A stretch of DNA of 64,000 bases from an uncultured Collinsella sp. (GCA_937925715.1 CALAMG010000022.1:1-64000); one strand, 5' to 3'. Counted from the first letter of the stretch, positions 47,553 to 58,110 are shown. Numbers and translations are program-made. Notes: generated by a model not told the origin, from the sequence alone.

Positions 47553-48800
47553 ATGGAACAGAGAGTTGCAATCACCGGCATAGGTGCCGTATCGCCGCTC
47601 GGCAACACCGCGCTTGCCACCTGGGCGGCAATGTGCGCTGGCACGTGCGGCATCGGCCCGATTACGCACTTCGATACCGAAGCGTTTGCCGTCAAGGTGG
47701 CGGCCGAGGTCAAGGGCTTTGACGGCAACGAGTACTTTGGCAAGCGTGATGCAAAGCATCTGGACCCCTGCGTTCAGTTTGCGATGGCGGCTTCGGACGA
47801 AGCCATGCGCGATGCGGGCTTTGATGTCGAAGGCGCCATCGATCGCGAGCGCCTGGGCGTCTACGTGGGCTCGGGCGTGGGCGGCATGACGACGCTCGTC
47901 GACAACGTCCATACGATTGCCGAACGTGGGCCCCGCCGCGCATCGCCCTATATGATCGCGATGATGATCCCCAACATGGCATCGGGCAATATCGCAATCC
48001 GCCACAAGGCAAAGGGCCCGACCCTGCCCGTGGTGACCGCGTGCGCAACCTCGGCCCATGCGGTGGGCGAGGCGTTCCGCGCCATCAAGCACGGCTATGC
48101 CGACGCGATCCTCGCGGGCGGCGCCGAGGCCGCAATTATCCCCGATGCCGTTGCGGGCTTTACTTCCTGCCGCGCATTGACCACCAACCCTGATCCCGCG
48201 ACGGCCTGCCGTCCGTTCGATGCAGACCGCGACGGCTTTGTGATGGGCGAGGGCGCCTGCGTGCTCGTGCTCGAGAGCATGGAACATGCGCAGGCGCGCG
48301 GTGCGCACATTTATGCCGAGGTCGTGGGCTACGGCAACACCGATGATGCCTATCACATCACGAGCCCTGATCCCGAGGCTGCCGGCATTGCCCGCGCGAT
48401 ATCGCTGGCAGTGACCGAGGGCGACGTCAAGCCTTCCGAGGGTCTCTACATCAATGCCCACGGCACATCGACCAAGCTCAACGATTCGTCCGAGACGGCG
48501 GGCATTAAGCGTGCGCTCGGCGAGGACGCGGCGCGCGCCGCGCACGTCTCGTCGACTAAGTCGATGACCGGCCACATGATCGGTGCCACGGGCGCCATCG
48601 AGGTCATGGCCTGCGCCATGGCGCTCGAGCAGGGCGTGGTGCCGCCGACCATTAACTACCACACGCCCGATCCCGCCTGCGATCTTGACTACACGCCCAA
48701 TCGCGCGGTTCGCGCCGACCTTACCTGGGCGCTTTCGACCAACCTGGGCTTTGGCGGACACAACGCCGCCATCGCGCTGCGTAGATATACGAGGAGCTAG
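47553..48800 (+). CDS. fabF: 3-oxoacyl-ACP synthase II
   Basis: 415-aa elongating condensing enzyme. RVAITGIGAVSPLGN opens the thiolase fold; the Cys164 nucleophile is in VTACATSAHAVGEAF; His residues are in NAHGTSTKLND and SMTGHMIGA. The ATG at 47553 is 6 nt from GAGGAG; an ATG immediately before it is an alternative. It ends 3 nt before accB. Confidence 0.96.
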   Translation: MEQRVAITGIGAVSPLGNTALATWAAMCAGTCGIGPITHFDTEAFAVKVAAEVKGFDGNEYFGKRDAKHLDPCVQFAMAASDEAMRDAGFDVEGAIDRERLGVYVGSGVGGMTTLVDNVHTIAERGPRRASPYMIAMMIPNMASGNIAIRHKAKGPTLPVVTACATSAHAVGEAFRAIKHGYADAILAGGAEAAIIPDAVAGFTSCRALTTNPDPATACRPFDADRDGFVMGEGACVLVLESMEHAQARGAHIYAEVVGYGNTDDAYHITSPDPEAAGIARAISLAVTEGDVKPSEGLYINAHGTSTKLNDSSETAGIKRALGEDAARAAHVSSTKSMTGHMIGATGAIEVMACAMALEQGVVPPTINYHTPDPACDLDYTPNRAVRADLTWALSTNLGFGGHNAAIALRRYTRS

Positions 48801-48803
48801 AGC

Positions 48804-49280
48804 ATGGATTCCAAAAGACTTGCCGAGATAGCCGATGTTATGGAGGACCGCGGCCTCACGCGCGTACGCGTTGAGGAGCCCGATGGCACCGCGGTCGAAC
48901 TCGAGCGCGCGAGCGCCGCACAGCCGGTTGCCGTGCCCATGCCTATGCCGGGTGCCGTGACTGCTCCGGCGGTGGCTCCTGTCGCCATGCCTGCCGCCGC
49001 ACCGGAGCCCGCCGCGCAGGCGCCTGCCACCGCACCGGAGCCCAAGGGCACCGAGGTGACCGCTCCCATGGTCGGCGTTTTCTATGCTGCCCCGGCGCCG
49101 GGCGACGAGCCGTTTGTGCACGTGGGCTCCAAGGTCAAGGCCGGTGAGACCCTCTGCATCATCGAGGCCATGAAGGTTCTCAACGAGGTGACGGCCGAGG
49201 CAGACGGCGAGGTGCTCGAGATCTGCGTGGCCGACGGCGATCTCGTGGAGTTCGGCAGTTGCCTCATGAGGATCGGATAG
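48804..49280 (+). CDS. accB: Biotin carboxyl carrier protein of acetyl-CoA carboxylase
   Basis: 158-aa protein. It has a short N-terminal helix, an Ala/Pro-rich mobile linker (about residues 40-80) and the C-terminal biotinyl domain with Lys124 in CIIEAMKVLNEV. The thumb-like GVFYAAPAPGDEPFV precedes it. Biotinylated by the BirA encoded 5 kb upstream. The start is ATG 48804, just after fabF with GAGCTAGAGC upstream. Confidence 0.96.
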   Translation: MDSKRLAEIADVMEDRGLTRVRVEEPDGTAVELERASAAQPVAVPMPMPGAVTAPAVAPVAMPAAAPEPAAQAPATAPEPKGTEVTAPMVGVFYAAPAPGDEPFVHVGSKVKAGETLCIIEAMKVLNEVTAEADGEVLEICVADGDLVEFGSCLMRIG

Positions 49281-49289
49281 GTGATATCC

Positions 49290-49712
49290 ATGAACAAAGA
49301 AGAGCTTAAAGAACTGTTGCCGCATCGCGAACCGATGCTTTTGCTTGACGAGGCCGAGCTGGTGGGCGACGAGGCCCACGGCAAGATCACGATTACGGGT
49401 GACGAGTACTTTTTGCAGGGGCATTTTCCGGGAAACCCGGTGGTCCCCGGCGTGATTCAGTGTGAGATGCTCGCCCAAAACTGCTGCGTGCTGCTGATGG
49501 GCGATGAGGAAGCGCGCGGCGCGACGCCGTTCTACACGAGCCTGGACAAGGTGCGCTTTAAGCGTCCGGTGCGACCGGGCGATACGGTGGATCTGGTGTG
49601 CTCCATCACGCGTGCGCGCGGGCCGTTCCGCTTTGCGACGGGCACCGCGAGCGTCAACGGTGAGGTCTGTTGCCGCGCCGACATGTCTTTTGCACTCATG
49701 CACGAAAGTTAA
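49290..49712 (+). CDS. fabZ: 3-hydroxyacyl-ACP dehydratase
   Basis: 140-aa hot-dog fold enzyme. Catalytic His is in QGHFPGNPVVPGV and the acidic residue in QCEMLAQ. N-terminal LLPHREPMLLLDE is typical. The start ATG at 49290 is preferred; an in-frame GTG 9 nt earlier abuts the accB stop. Downstream accC begins 10 nt after the stop. As the only dehydratase in the cluster, it probably handles all chain lengths. Confidence 0.95.
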   Translation: MNKEELKELLPHREPMLLLDEAELVGDEAHGKITITGDEYFLQGHFPGNPVVPGVIQCEMLAQNCCVLLMGDEEARGATPFYTSLDKVRFKRPVRPGDTVDLVCSITRARGPFRFATGTASVNGEVCCRADMSFALMHES

Positions 49713-49722
49713 GGAAGGCTTC

Positions 49723-51052
<1,330 letters not shown>

Positions 51053-51066
<14 letters not shown>

Positions 51067-52777
51067 AAAAGCGAAGACGGTCAACGTCCTCGAGGGACCG
51101 ATGACCGAATCGTGCGCCGAGTTTCCCGCGCGCCACGTGTTTATCAAGTGCCCGGAGTGCCGCCGCGTGATCGATGAGGCGCGCCTACACGACAACCTCG
51201 AGGTCTGCCCTCGTTGCGGCAAACACTTTCGCGTGAGCGGGCGCGACCGCATGCGCATGACGATTGACGAGGGCACGTTTGAGGAATGGGATGCCAGTCT
51301 GGCGCCGGAGGACTTCCTTTCGTTTCCCGGCTATGCCGACAAGCTCAAGAGCGTGAGCGAACGTTCGGGCGAGCGCGATGCCGTTGTGTGCGGCAAGGGC
51401 AAAATCTGCGGTTGCGATACGGCGCTCTTCTTTATGGACGCCAACTTTATGATGGGCTCGATGGGTTCCGTGGTGGGCGAGAAGATCTGCCGCACATTTG
51501 AGCGTGCGACCGAGCTGGGACTGCCGGTCGTTGGCTTTACCGTATCGGGTGGCGCCCGCATGCAGGAGGGCGTGACCTCGCTCATGCAGATGGCCAAAAT
51601 CTCTGCGGCGGTTAGGCGCCATAGCGAGGCGGGCGGCCTGTATATCACGGTGCTCACTGACCCCACGACCGGAGGCGTAACCGCGAGCTTTGCCATGGAG
51701 GGCGATATTATCCTGGCCGAGCCCGATGCCCTGACGGCATTTGCCGGCCCGCGCGTGATCGAGCAGAACATGCACAAGCGCCTGCCCAAGGGATTCCAGC
51801 GCTCCGAGTTTTTGCTGGAGCACGGCTTTTGCGATGCCGTTGTTCCGCGTGGCGAGATTGCGCTCACGGTAGGCGAGCTGCTGGCGCTGCACGAAGGGCA
51901 CGCGCCCGGCCTGGGGGCACCGCATGAGATCGTGCATACGGGTCGCCGCGGCAAAAAGCTGGGACACTTGTTCAAGCGCTCGGCCGCACCAAAAACCGCG
52001 CTCGAGATTGTCAAGCAGACCCGCTCGGCAGATCGCGCCACCGCAGGCGAGATGATCTCGCTGGGCCTGGATGGATTTGTGGAGCTGCACGGCGACCGCT
52101 ACTTTGGCGACGACGCTGCTGTGGTGGCTGGCATTGGCTGGAAAGACGGACGCCCCGTAACGGTCATCGCCATCGAGCGCGGCACCACGACCAAAGAGCG
52201 CATGCGTCGCAACTTTGGTATGGCACATCCCGAGGGCTACCGCAAAGCGCGTCGCCTTATGCGCCAGGCCGAAAAGTTTGGTCGACCGGTTCTGTGTCTG
52301 GTCGATACTTCGGGCGCGTTTTGCGGCATCGGTGCCGAGGAGCGCGGCCAGGGCGAGGCGATTGCCCAGAATCTCATGGAGATGAGCGGCCTCAAAACGC
52401 CGATTGTCTCGGTGGTGACAGGCGAGGGCGGCTCTGGTGGCGCGCTGGCGCTGTCCGTGGCCGACCGCATCCTGATGCTCTCGAGCTCGGCCTATTCGGT
52501 CGTGAGCCCCGAGGCCTGTGCGTCGATCCTGTGGAAGGATACCGAGCGCGCGAATGAGGCCGCCGAGGCGCTTAAGCTCACGGCCCCCGATCTGTTGGCG
52601 CTCGGCATCATCGACGGCATTGTTGACGATAGGGGCCTGTCGCATGAGGAGATCGCCGGTGCCGTCATGTCCTCGGCATTTGATGCCTTCGATACGCTTG
52701 GGCAGCTCGACGACGCGACCCTCACAAACCTCCGCTACGAAAAGTACCGCGCAATCGGTCAGTACCGCACGATGTGA
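51053..52777 (+). CDS. accD: Acetyl-CoA carboxylase carboxyltransferase, AccD-AccA fusion
   Basis: 574-aa single polypeptide. Residues 1-280 correspond to AccD with the zinc ribbon CPEC...CPRCG (about 32-54) and GSMGSVVGEK. Residues about 310-574 correspond to AccA (GEMISLGLDGFVELHGDR in the conserved region, GEGGSGGALALSVADR). Together they transfer the carboxyl group from biotin to acetyl-CoA. In E. coli these are two proteins. The ATG at 51053 lies inside the end of accC; a second ATG two codons later is possible. It ends the fatty-acid operon. Confidence 0.95.
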
Positions 52778-52793
52778 CAAAGGGGCAGCCCGC

Positions 52794-54032
52794 ATGTCAT
52801 ATTGGGAAAGGCGTTCCATGCTACAAGTTTCTAACACCTCGTTTACAACGTCGGTTTCATCAAACGCCATGGCCGTGGTGGACTATCTGTCCAAAAGCAT
52901 GATGTCGGCGCTGCCGTTTATTGTCTGCGCGGCGTTGTTCCGCACCGTCGCTGTCATTATGGGCGAAGGCATGCTGGGCCTGTGGTCTGCCGATTCCGAT
53001 ATCTATCGCCTGTTCTACAGTTGGCTCTATAACGCCGGCTACTACTTTTTGCCCATTTATCTTGGTTGGGCGGCCGCCCGCCGGCTCGGTTGCTCGGAGC
53101 AGCTGGGCATGATGCTGGGCGGCGTATTGATTGCGCCCGATCTGCTTAAGCTCGTCGATGCCGCATCGACGACGGGGGCATCGATGACTTCCGTGTATGG
53201 TCTGCTTCCCGCGCCGGTCAACGATTACACGACGACTGTTATTCCGGTTCTCATCTCGGTGCCCGTGCTATGGCGAGTGGAGTGTTTCTTTAAGCGCGTT
53301 ATCCCTAAGGCCGTGGCGTTTTCGTTTGTTCCGTTTACAACCATGCTTGTCATGGTTCCGGTTTCGCTGTGTATCACGGCGCCGGCGGGCAGCTATCTGG
53401 GCATGCTGTTGGGCCAGCTTATGTTTATGCTTGGCAATTCCGGTGGCATCGTGTCGCTGCTCACGCTCATGGGGCTTGCCGCGGGTTGGGAGTTTCTTAA
53501 GATTGCAGGCGTCAGCAACGTTGTCCTATCGCTTGCCTATGCTCAGTTTGTGAGTGTGGGAACGGATTCGTGCATCCTGATCGCCGCGACGATGGCGACG
53601 TTCGCCGTTTGGGGCATGCCCTTTGGCGCGTCGCTCCGCGTTGCGGATAAGGACGAGAAGGCACTCATGCTGGGCTATTCAATCTCGGGTATTCTTGGCG
53701 GCGTAAGCGAGCCGGCGCTGTACGGTTGCGGCTTTAAATATGGCAGGTGCCTCACATGCATGGCCATTGGCGGCGCCGTCGGAGGCCTTGTTGCGGCCGT
53801 GGGCCACGTTACGGCCTATACCATCGGCATGACGAATGTCCTTATGGTCATTGGCTTTGCCACGGGCGGCATCTCGAACCTGCTGTGGTGCTGCGCTGCC
53901 GGCGGTGTGGCATTTGCGGTGTCTGCGGCGCTGAGCTACTGCTTTGGCGTGGTGCAGGCGAAGGGACAGACGACGGGGGACGGAGCCGATTCACCCGAAA
54001 CCTCGAAGAGCGTGGCCGAAGCAAGCGCGTAA
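52794..54032 (+). CDS. PTS glucoside-type EIIC membrane protein
   Basis: 412-aa permease with about ten hydrophobic helices. The EIIC signature near ILGGVSEPALYGCGFKY matches the GITEPAIYG element of glucose/beta-glucoside EIIC. It has no EIIB or EIIA domain, which usually accompany this type, so it must work with EIIB/EIIA from elsewhere (a lone EIIA lies at 15.8 kb) or has another role. Start 52794 (after AAAGGGGC) is chosen; ATG 52818, after GAAAGG, is equally possible. It follows accDA by 16 nt and may be read from the same transcript. Confidence 0.75.
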   Translation: MSYWERRSMLQVSNTSFTTSVSSNAMAVVDYLSKSMMSALPFIVCAALFRTVAVIMGEGMLGLWSADSDIYRLFYSWLYNAGYYFLPIYLGWAAARRLGCSEQLGMMLGGVLIAPDLLKLVDAASTTGASMTSVYGLLPAPVNDYTTTVIPVLISVPVLWRVECFFKRVIPKAVAFSFVPFTTMLVMVPVSLCITAPAGSYLGMLLGQLMFMLGNSGGIVSLLTLMGLAAGWEFLKIAGVSNVVLSLAYAQFVSVGTDSCILIAATMATFAVWGMPFGASLRVADKDEKALMLGYSISGILGGVSEPALYGCGFKYGRCLTCMAIGGAVGGLVAAVGHVTAYTIGMTNVLMVIGFATGGISNLLWCCAAGGVAFAVSAALSYCFGVVQAKGQTTGDGADSPETSKSVAEASA

Positions 54033-54070
54033 ACCTGTGCGACACAAGGACGATTCCTTTGCCATATTCC

Positions 54071-54106
54071 AAGGCCGTGGCCCGTGTGGGTTGCGGCCTT
54101 TTTTGT
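54071..54106 (+). terminator. Terminator after EIIC
   Basis: AAGGCCG (54071-54077) pairs with CGGCCTT (54094-54100), with an inner CCC/GGG, then TTTTGT. Confidence 0.85.
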
Positions 54107-54183
54107 ATCTGGGGGACAAAGTGGCTACACTACAATCCGTTTGAGCAATAGATATATAGGTAGTACCGTGGGGGCGGATGTAG

Positions 54184-55338
54184 ATGGTCGAGTGGATTGT
54201 TAAGCGTGCGCAGGGCGACCGTGCGCGTGTGGGCACGTTAGCTGGCGTGGTGTGTATTCTCGCCAATGTGGCACTATGCGCTGCGAAGGGCGTAATTGGC
54301 GTGCTGTCGGGATCGGTTTCGATTGTGGCGGATGCCATGAACAACCTGTCCGATGCAAGCTCGAATATCGTGAGCGTGCTGGGCTTTAAGCTGGCGAGCA
54401 AGCCGGCCGACCCCGAGCATCCTTACGGCCACGGTCGCTACGAGTATCTCTCGGGTTTGGTCGTGGCGGCGCTCGTGCTGCTGATTGGCATCGAACTGGT
54501 GAAGTCCTCGGTGGAGCGTATTGTCAACCCGGAGCCTGTCGAGTTCTCGCTTGCCCTGGTGGCGGTCCTGGCACTTTCGATGGTTGTAAAGCTGTGGATG
54601 GCGGCCCTCAACCAAAAGCTCGGCGATCGCATTGAGTCCGAGACGCTGCATGCGACCGCGCAGGATTCCAAGAACGATGTCCTTGCCACAGGCGCCGTGT
54701 TGGCGTGCGCAATTGTTTCGCAGGTGACGCACATCAATCTTGACGCATGGGTCGGCCTTGCCGTTGGCGCCTATATTGGCTGGAGCGGTTTTGAGCTCAT
54801 CCAGGATACGGTGAGCCCGCTTTTGGGCCAGTCGCCCGATCCTAAGCTGGTCAAGCACATTCGAGACAAGATCATGAGCTATCCCGGCGTTTTGGGCGTT
54901 CACGATTTGATGGTTCACGACTACGGCCCGGGCAGGAAGTTTGCAAGTGCGCATGCCGAGATGGCGGCCGAGGACAGCCCGTTGGAAAGTCACGACACGC
55001 TCGATAACATCGAGCAGTCGTTTAGGGACGAAGACGGCATGATCGTTACGCTTCACTACGATCCCATCGTGACCGATGACCCCAAGCTGGCGAGCATGCG
55101 CTTGCGCATTCACGCCATGGCCCAGGAGATCGATAGCCGCCTCTCGATTCATGACCTGCGCTGCGTGCCGGGTCCTACGCACACCAACGTGATCTTTGAC
55201 TGCGTGCGTCCCTCGGATCTGCAGATGAGTGCCGAAGACGTAAAGCACGCGCTGACACAACGGGTCGAATCGGAATATCCCAAGTCGATTGCCAAGATTA
55301 CGATCGACGAAGACTACGTAGGGCATACCCACGAGTAA
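54184..55338 (+). CDS. Cation diffusion facilitator, probably Mn(II) exporter
   Basis: 384-aa membrane antiporter with six helices and a C-terminal cytoplasmic metal-sensing domain of about 180 residues. The transport-site residues read Asn53-x3-Asp57 (AMNNLSDAS) and Asp161-x3-Asp165 (AQDSKND). The N/D-x3-D with D-x3-D pattern is linked to manganese CDFs, whereas zinc types use His. The C-terminal region has His-rich ends (HDLMVHDYGPG, GHTHE). The ATG at 54184 follows GGGGGCGGATGTAG. A 45-nt gap separates it from the phosphatase gene. Confidence 0.85.
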   Translation: MVEWIVKRAQGDRARVGTLAGVVCILANVALCAAKGVIGVLSGSVSIVADAMNNLSDASSNIVSVLGFKLASKPADPEHPYGHGRYEYLSGLVVAALVLLIGIELVKSSVERIVNPEPVEFSLALVAVLALSMVVKLWMAALNQKLGDRIESETLHATAQDSKNDVLATGAVLACAIVSQVTHINLDAWVGLAVGAYIGWSGFELIQDTVSPLLGQSPDPKLVKHIRDKIMSYPGVLGVHDLMVHDYGPGRKFASAHAEMAAEDSPLESHDTLDNIEQSFRDEDGMIVTLHYDPIVTDDPKLASMRLRIHAMAQEIDSRLSIHDLRCVPGPTHTNVIFDCVRPSDLQMSAEDVKHALTQRVESEYPKSIAKITIDEDYVGHTHE

Positions 55339-55377
55339 GGCTATGCCGGCAAAGCAGGTTATGCAGAAGGGGAGAGC

Positions 55378-56004
55378 ATGAAGAAGCTGTATCTACTCCG
55401 CCACGGTCAGACGGAGTTCAACGTCAAAAAGCTGGTCCAGGGCCGCTGCGATTCACCGCTCACCGACTTAGGCCGTCAGCAAGCCGGGATGGCAGCCGCA
55501 TGGCTCAAAGCCCACGGCGTCGTCCCCGACAAAGTGGTCTCATCACCCTTAGGCCGAGCCATGGACACGGCAAGTCTCGTCGCATGCGAGCTCCTCGGCC
55601 CGGACGCAGCAGCCGAGCCCTGCGAAGGCATTATCGAGCGCTGCTACGGCTCCTTCGAAGAAGGCCCGCACGGCGCGCTGCCCACCGACGTCTGGGATCC
55701 GGGCGAGGATTTGGTCCCCTTCGGAGGAGAAGGAAGCCGCGCGCTGCAAGAACGCATGGTAGGCACCCTCATCAATCTCATGGGTTCCGAGGGCATCGAA
55801 ACCCTCCTAGCAGTAAGCCACGGCAGCGCCAGCCGCCAATTCATCAAGGCTGCAGCCCCAGAGGGCTTCGAGCTCCCAGCAAAACTCCCCAACTGCGCCA
55901 TCATGATCTTCGATTTCGATGAGGAGAAGTCGGGAGAAGAAGGCGCCGTGCCCCAATCCAAGTTCATCTTGCAGCAAATCATCGATCCTCAACAAAGTAA
56001 TTAG
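55378..56004 (+). CDS. Histidine phosphatase family protein
   Basis: 208-aa cytoplasmic phosphatase / phosphoglycerate-mutase-like enzyme. The phospho-His motif LLRHGQTEFN (His9), Arg in SSPLGRAMDTA, and the second His in AVSHGSASRQ are intact. The substrate may be a sugar phosphate, phosphoglycerate or cobalamin/CoA-type intermediate; it is not decided by sequence. Codon use is A-ending (CTA, GCA, CGA, TTA) compared with neighbours, like the 3' end of the aminotransferase gene, and both lie beside a family I palindrome. ATG follows AAGGGGAGAGC. Confidence 0.85.
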   Translation: MKKLYLLRHGQTEFNVKKLVQGRCDSPLTDLGRQQAGMAAAWLKAHGVVPDKVVSSPLGRAMDTASLVACELLGPDAAAEPCEGIIERCYGSFEEGPHGALPTDVWDPGEDLVPFGGEGSRALQERMVGTLINLMGSEGIETLLAVSHGSASRQFIKAAAPEGFELPAKLPNCAIMIFDFDEEKSGEEGAVPQSKFILQQIIDPQQSN

Positions 56005-56041
56005 CTGAGCGAGCAGAGTTAAGCAGACATCAACGTGTCGT

Positions 56042-56192
56042 CTCCCGAGCACGGCGGAGGGCCGGAGAAATATATTAAGGTCATCGCGAGTTCCGCACGC
56101 AAAGGAGAGCACTTAATGTGCTCTCCGTCTTGCGCAGGACTGTAGAGCAGGGACCTTAATATATTTCTCCGGCCCTCCGCCGTGCTCGGGAG
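56042..56192. repeat. Long palindromic element D (family I)
   Basis: Perfect 41-bp arms (56042-56082 and 56152-56192; left arm begins CTCCCGAGCACGGCGG and ends ATATTAAGGTC) flank a 69-nt core. The core has ATCGCGAGTTCC, inner hairpin GGAGAGCAC-TTAAT-GTGCTCTCC and CAGGACTGTAGAGCAG. The arms have no similarity to those of A, B or C. It lies between the phosphatase gene and the rplC promoter. Confidence 0.95.
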
Positions 56193-56240
56193 CCATCCAC
56201 GCACTTTACCTGCGTAAACAATGTGAGTGAAATATGAATC

Positions 56241-56270
56241 TCGATGGATACGCCCGCAGCCGTGTATACT
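56241..56270 (+). promoter_or_regulatory. Promoter of the rplC operon with GGAYACGCCCG motif, copy 2
   Basis: TCGATG (56241-56246) and TATACT (56265-56270) are spaced by 18 nt. The spacer is a conserved word, GGATACGCCCGCAGCCG-TGTATAC, matching 21 of 24 bases with the region upstream of rplB (58111-58134). It can fold as TACG/CGTA. Confidence 0.55.
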
Positions 56271-56453
56271 AATCAGCTGTGTGTAACCAGGGGAGTATTC
56301 TGGCTGGACAAAACGCCTGCTTAATAGGGTTGTCAGGTAGTTCGGACGCAATACAAGGCTGGAGAGCACGTCGTGTAAGTAGTGGTCCTCTAGGGGCGTA
56401 CGCTCGGTGGTGTACGCATTGTCCCAAGACCACGCGAGAGTTGGGATCATATC
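56271..56453 (+). promoter_or_regulatory. Structured 183-nt leader of rplC
   Basis: A long untranslated leader. GGTCCTCTAGGGG (about 56381-56393) can pair with the region ending CCCAAGACC (about 56423-56431) around the hairpin GCGTAC-GCTCGGTG-GTGTACGC. S10 operons are often controlled by L4 through such leaders; no direct match to the E. coli L4 site was seen. Confidence 0.45.
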
Positions 56454-57074
56454 TTGATCAGCATGATTCTCGGCCGCAAGATTGGCATGACCCAGGTTTG
56501 GGACGAGAACGACAACGTCGTCCCCGTCACGGTCATCCAGGCTGGCCCCTGCGCTGTCTCGCAGGTTAAAACTCAGGCAACCGACGGCTATGACGCCGTC
56601 CAGATCGGTTTCGGCGACATCAAGGCCAAGAACGTGAACAAGCCCATGGCTGGTCACTTCGCTAAGGCTGGCGTCGAGCCTGTCCGCTTCCTTCGTGAGG
56701 TCCGCGTCGAGAACGGCGAGGAGCACAAGGTCGGCGAGGTCGTTACCGTCGCTGATTTCGCTGATGTCGAGAAGGTCGACGTCATCGGTACCTCCAAGGG
56801 TAAGGGCTTCCAGGGTCGCATCAAGCGCTGGGGTCAGCGCCGCGGTCCTATGACGCATGGTTCTCACTTCCAGCGTCACCCCGGTTCTATCGGTCAGTGC
56901 GCCTATCCTGCGCGCGTCCTCAAGGGCGTCAAGATGGCCGGTCACATGGGTAACGAGCGCGTTACCGTCAAGAACCTTTCCGTTGTCCGCATCGATGCCG
57001 AGCAGAACCTCATCTTGGTCAAGGGCGCTGTCCCGGGTGCCAAGAATGGTCTCGTCGCCATCCGTATGGCCTAA
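56454..57074 (+). CDS. rplC: Ribosomal protein L3
   Basis: 206-aa early assembly protein of the large subunit. ILGRKIGMTQVWDENDNVVPVTV begins the fold (here in its usual first 20 residues), and the extension HGSHFQRHPGSIG reaches the peptidyl transferase centre. The start is TTG 56454 or ATG 56463, both with weak Shine-Dalgarno sequences; the former gives the normal length. It heads this S10-operon fragment because rpsJ is elsewhere. Confidence 0.96.
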   Translation: MISMILGRKIGMTQVWDENDNVVPVTVIQAGPCAVSQVKTQATDGYDAVQIGFGDIKAKNVNKPMAGHFAKAGVEPVRFLREVRVENGEEHKVGEVVTVADFADVEKVDVIGTSKGKGFQGRIKRWGQRRGPMTHGSHFQRHPGSIGQCAYPARVLKGVKMAGHMGNERVTVKNLSVVRIDAEQNLILVKGAVPGAKNGLVAIRMA

Positions 57075-57120
57075 GGGCCCAGCCCATTTAGCCCAGCGTC
57101 ATACCAAGGAGAACACTTAA

Positions 57121-57747
57121 ATGGCAAAGTTTGAAGTAAAGAACAGCGAGGGCAAGAAGGTCGCCGAGGCCGAGCTCGCCGCTGAGGTGTACGGCATCGA
57201 GCCGAACATCCACGTTATGCACCACATCGTCAAGTGCCAGATGGCCTCTTGGCGTCAGGGCACCCAGTCTGCTAAGGGTCGCTCTGAGGTTTCCGGTGGC
57301 GGCAAGAAGCCTTGGCGTCAGAAGGGCACCGGCCGTGCCCGCCAGGGTTCCATCCGTGCTGCCCAGTGGCGTCACGGTGGCGTTGTCTTCGCCCCCAAGC
57401 CCCGTTCCTACGCTAAGCGTATGAACAACAAGGAGGTCAAGCTGGCTATGCGCTCCGCGCTGTCCGCCAAGCTGGCCGATGGCGAGCTTGTGCTCGTCGA
57501 CGACTACGGCTTCGAGAAGCCTTCCACAAAGGCTGCCGTCGCCATGCTCAAGGCTCTCGGTCTTGAGGGCAAGCGTCTGACCATCATCGTTCGCGATGAG
57601 GACGTCAACGCCTACCTGTCGTTCCGCAACATTCCCAAGACGTTCATCATCACCGCCGACGAGGCCAACACCTACGATCTCGTCAACAACAACGCTGTGC
57701 TGATGCCCGCCGACATCGCCGCTCACTTCGGGGAGGTGCTTGCATAA
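57121..57747 (+). CDS. rplD: Ribosomal protein L4
   Basis: 208-aa protein lining the exit tunnel. The extended loop (SGGGKKPWRQKGTGRARQGS) and globular body are present. In E. coli L4 represses the S10 operon at its leader. ATG 57121 follows AAGGAGAACACTTAA. It overlaps nothing and abuts rplW, whose ATG begins directly after the L4 stop. Confidence 0.97.
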   Translation: MAKFEVKNSEGKKVAEAELAAEVYGIEPNIHVMHHIVKCQMASWRQGTQSAKGRSEVSGGGKKPWRQKGTGRARQGSIRAAQWRHGGVVFAPKPRSYAKRMNNKEVKLAMRSALSAKLADGELVLVDDYGFEKPSTKAAVAMLKALGLEGKRLTIIVRDEDVNAYLSFRNIPKTFIITADEANTYDLVNNNAVLMPADIAAHFGEVLA

Positions 57748-58035
57748 ATGACCGCCCACGAGATCATCATCCGTCCGATCGTGTCCGAGCGTTCCTTCTC
57801 CGGCATGGAGCTGAACAAGTACACGTTCGAGGTCGCCAAGGATGCTAACAAGTATCAGATCAAGGACGCTGTCGAGGAGATCTTCGGCGTCAAGGTCGTT
57901 CGCGTGAACACCCTGACGGTCAAGCCCAAGACCAAGCGCGTGCGCTATGTCGCCGGCAAGACCCGTTCTTGGAAGAAGGCCATCGTCACGCTGGCCGAGG
58001 GCGACACCATCGAGGTCTTTGGCAACCAGGCCTAA
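57748..58035 (+). CDS. rplW: Ribosomal protein L23
   Basis: 95-aa protein at the tunnel exit that docks trigger factor and SRP. TAHEIIIRPIVSERSFSGM and VNTLTVKPKTKRVRY are conserved. Start ATG 57748 directly follows the rplD stop; GGGGAGGTGCTTGCATAA is the RBS region. An unusually long 179-nt gap follows before rplB. Confidence 0.97.
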   Translation: MTAHEIIIRPIVSERSFSGMELNKYTFEVAKDANKYQIKDAVEEIFGVKVVRVNTLTVKPKTKRVRYVAGKTRSWKKAIVTLAEGDTIEVFGNQA

Positions 58036-58053
58036 GACTCGCTGCTGTTGAGT

Positions 58054-58089
58054 GAGCTCATGCCTCCCAACTAGGGGAGGCGAGAGCTC
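58054..58089 (+). terminator. Hairpin between rplW and rplB
   Basis: GAGCTCATGCCTCCC (58054-58068) pairs with GGGAGGCGAGAGCTC (58075-58089, one small internal mismatch), then AAGGTTTTGGG. A partial terminator or processing site inside the S10 operon. Confidence 0.6.
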
Positions 58090-58110
58090 AAGGTTTTGGG
58101 CGTATAAAAT

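Noticed and set aside
54274..55332. 352-codon minus-strand frame opposite the CDF gene
   Set aside because: No domain; the CDF reading is unambiguous with conserved transport-site residues.
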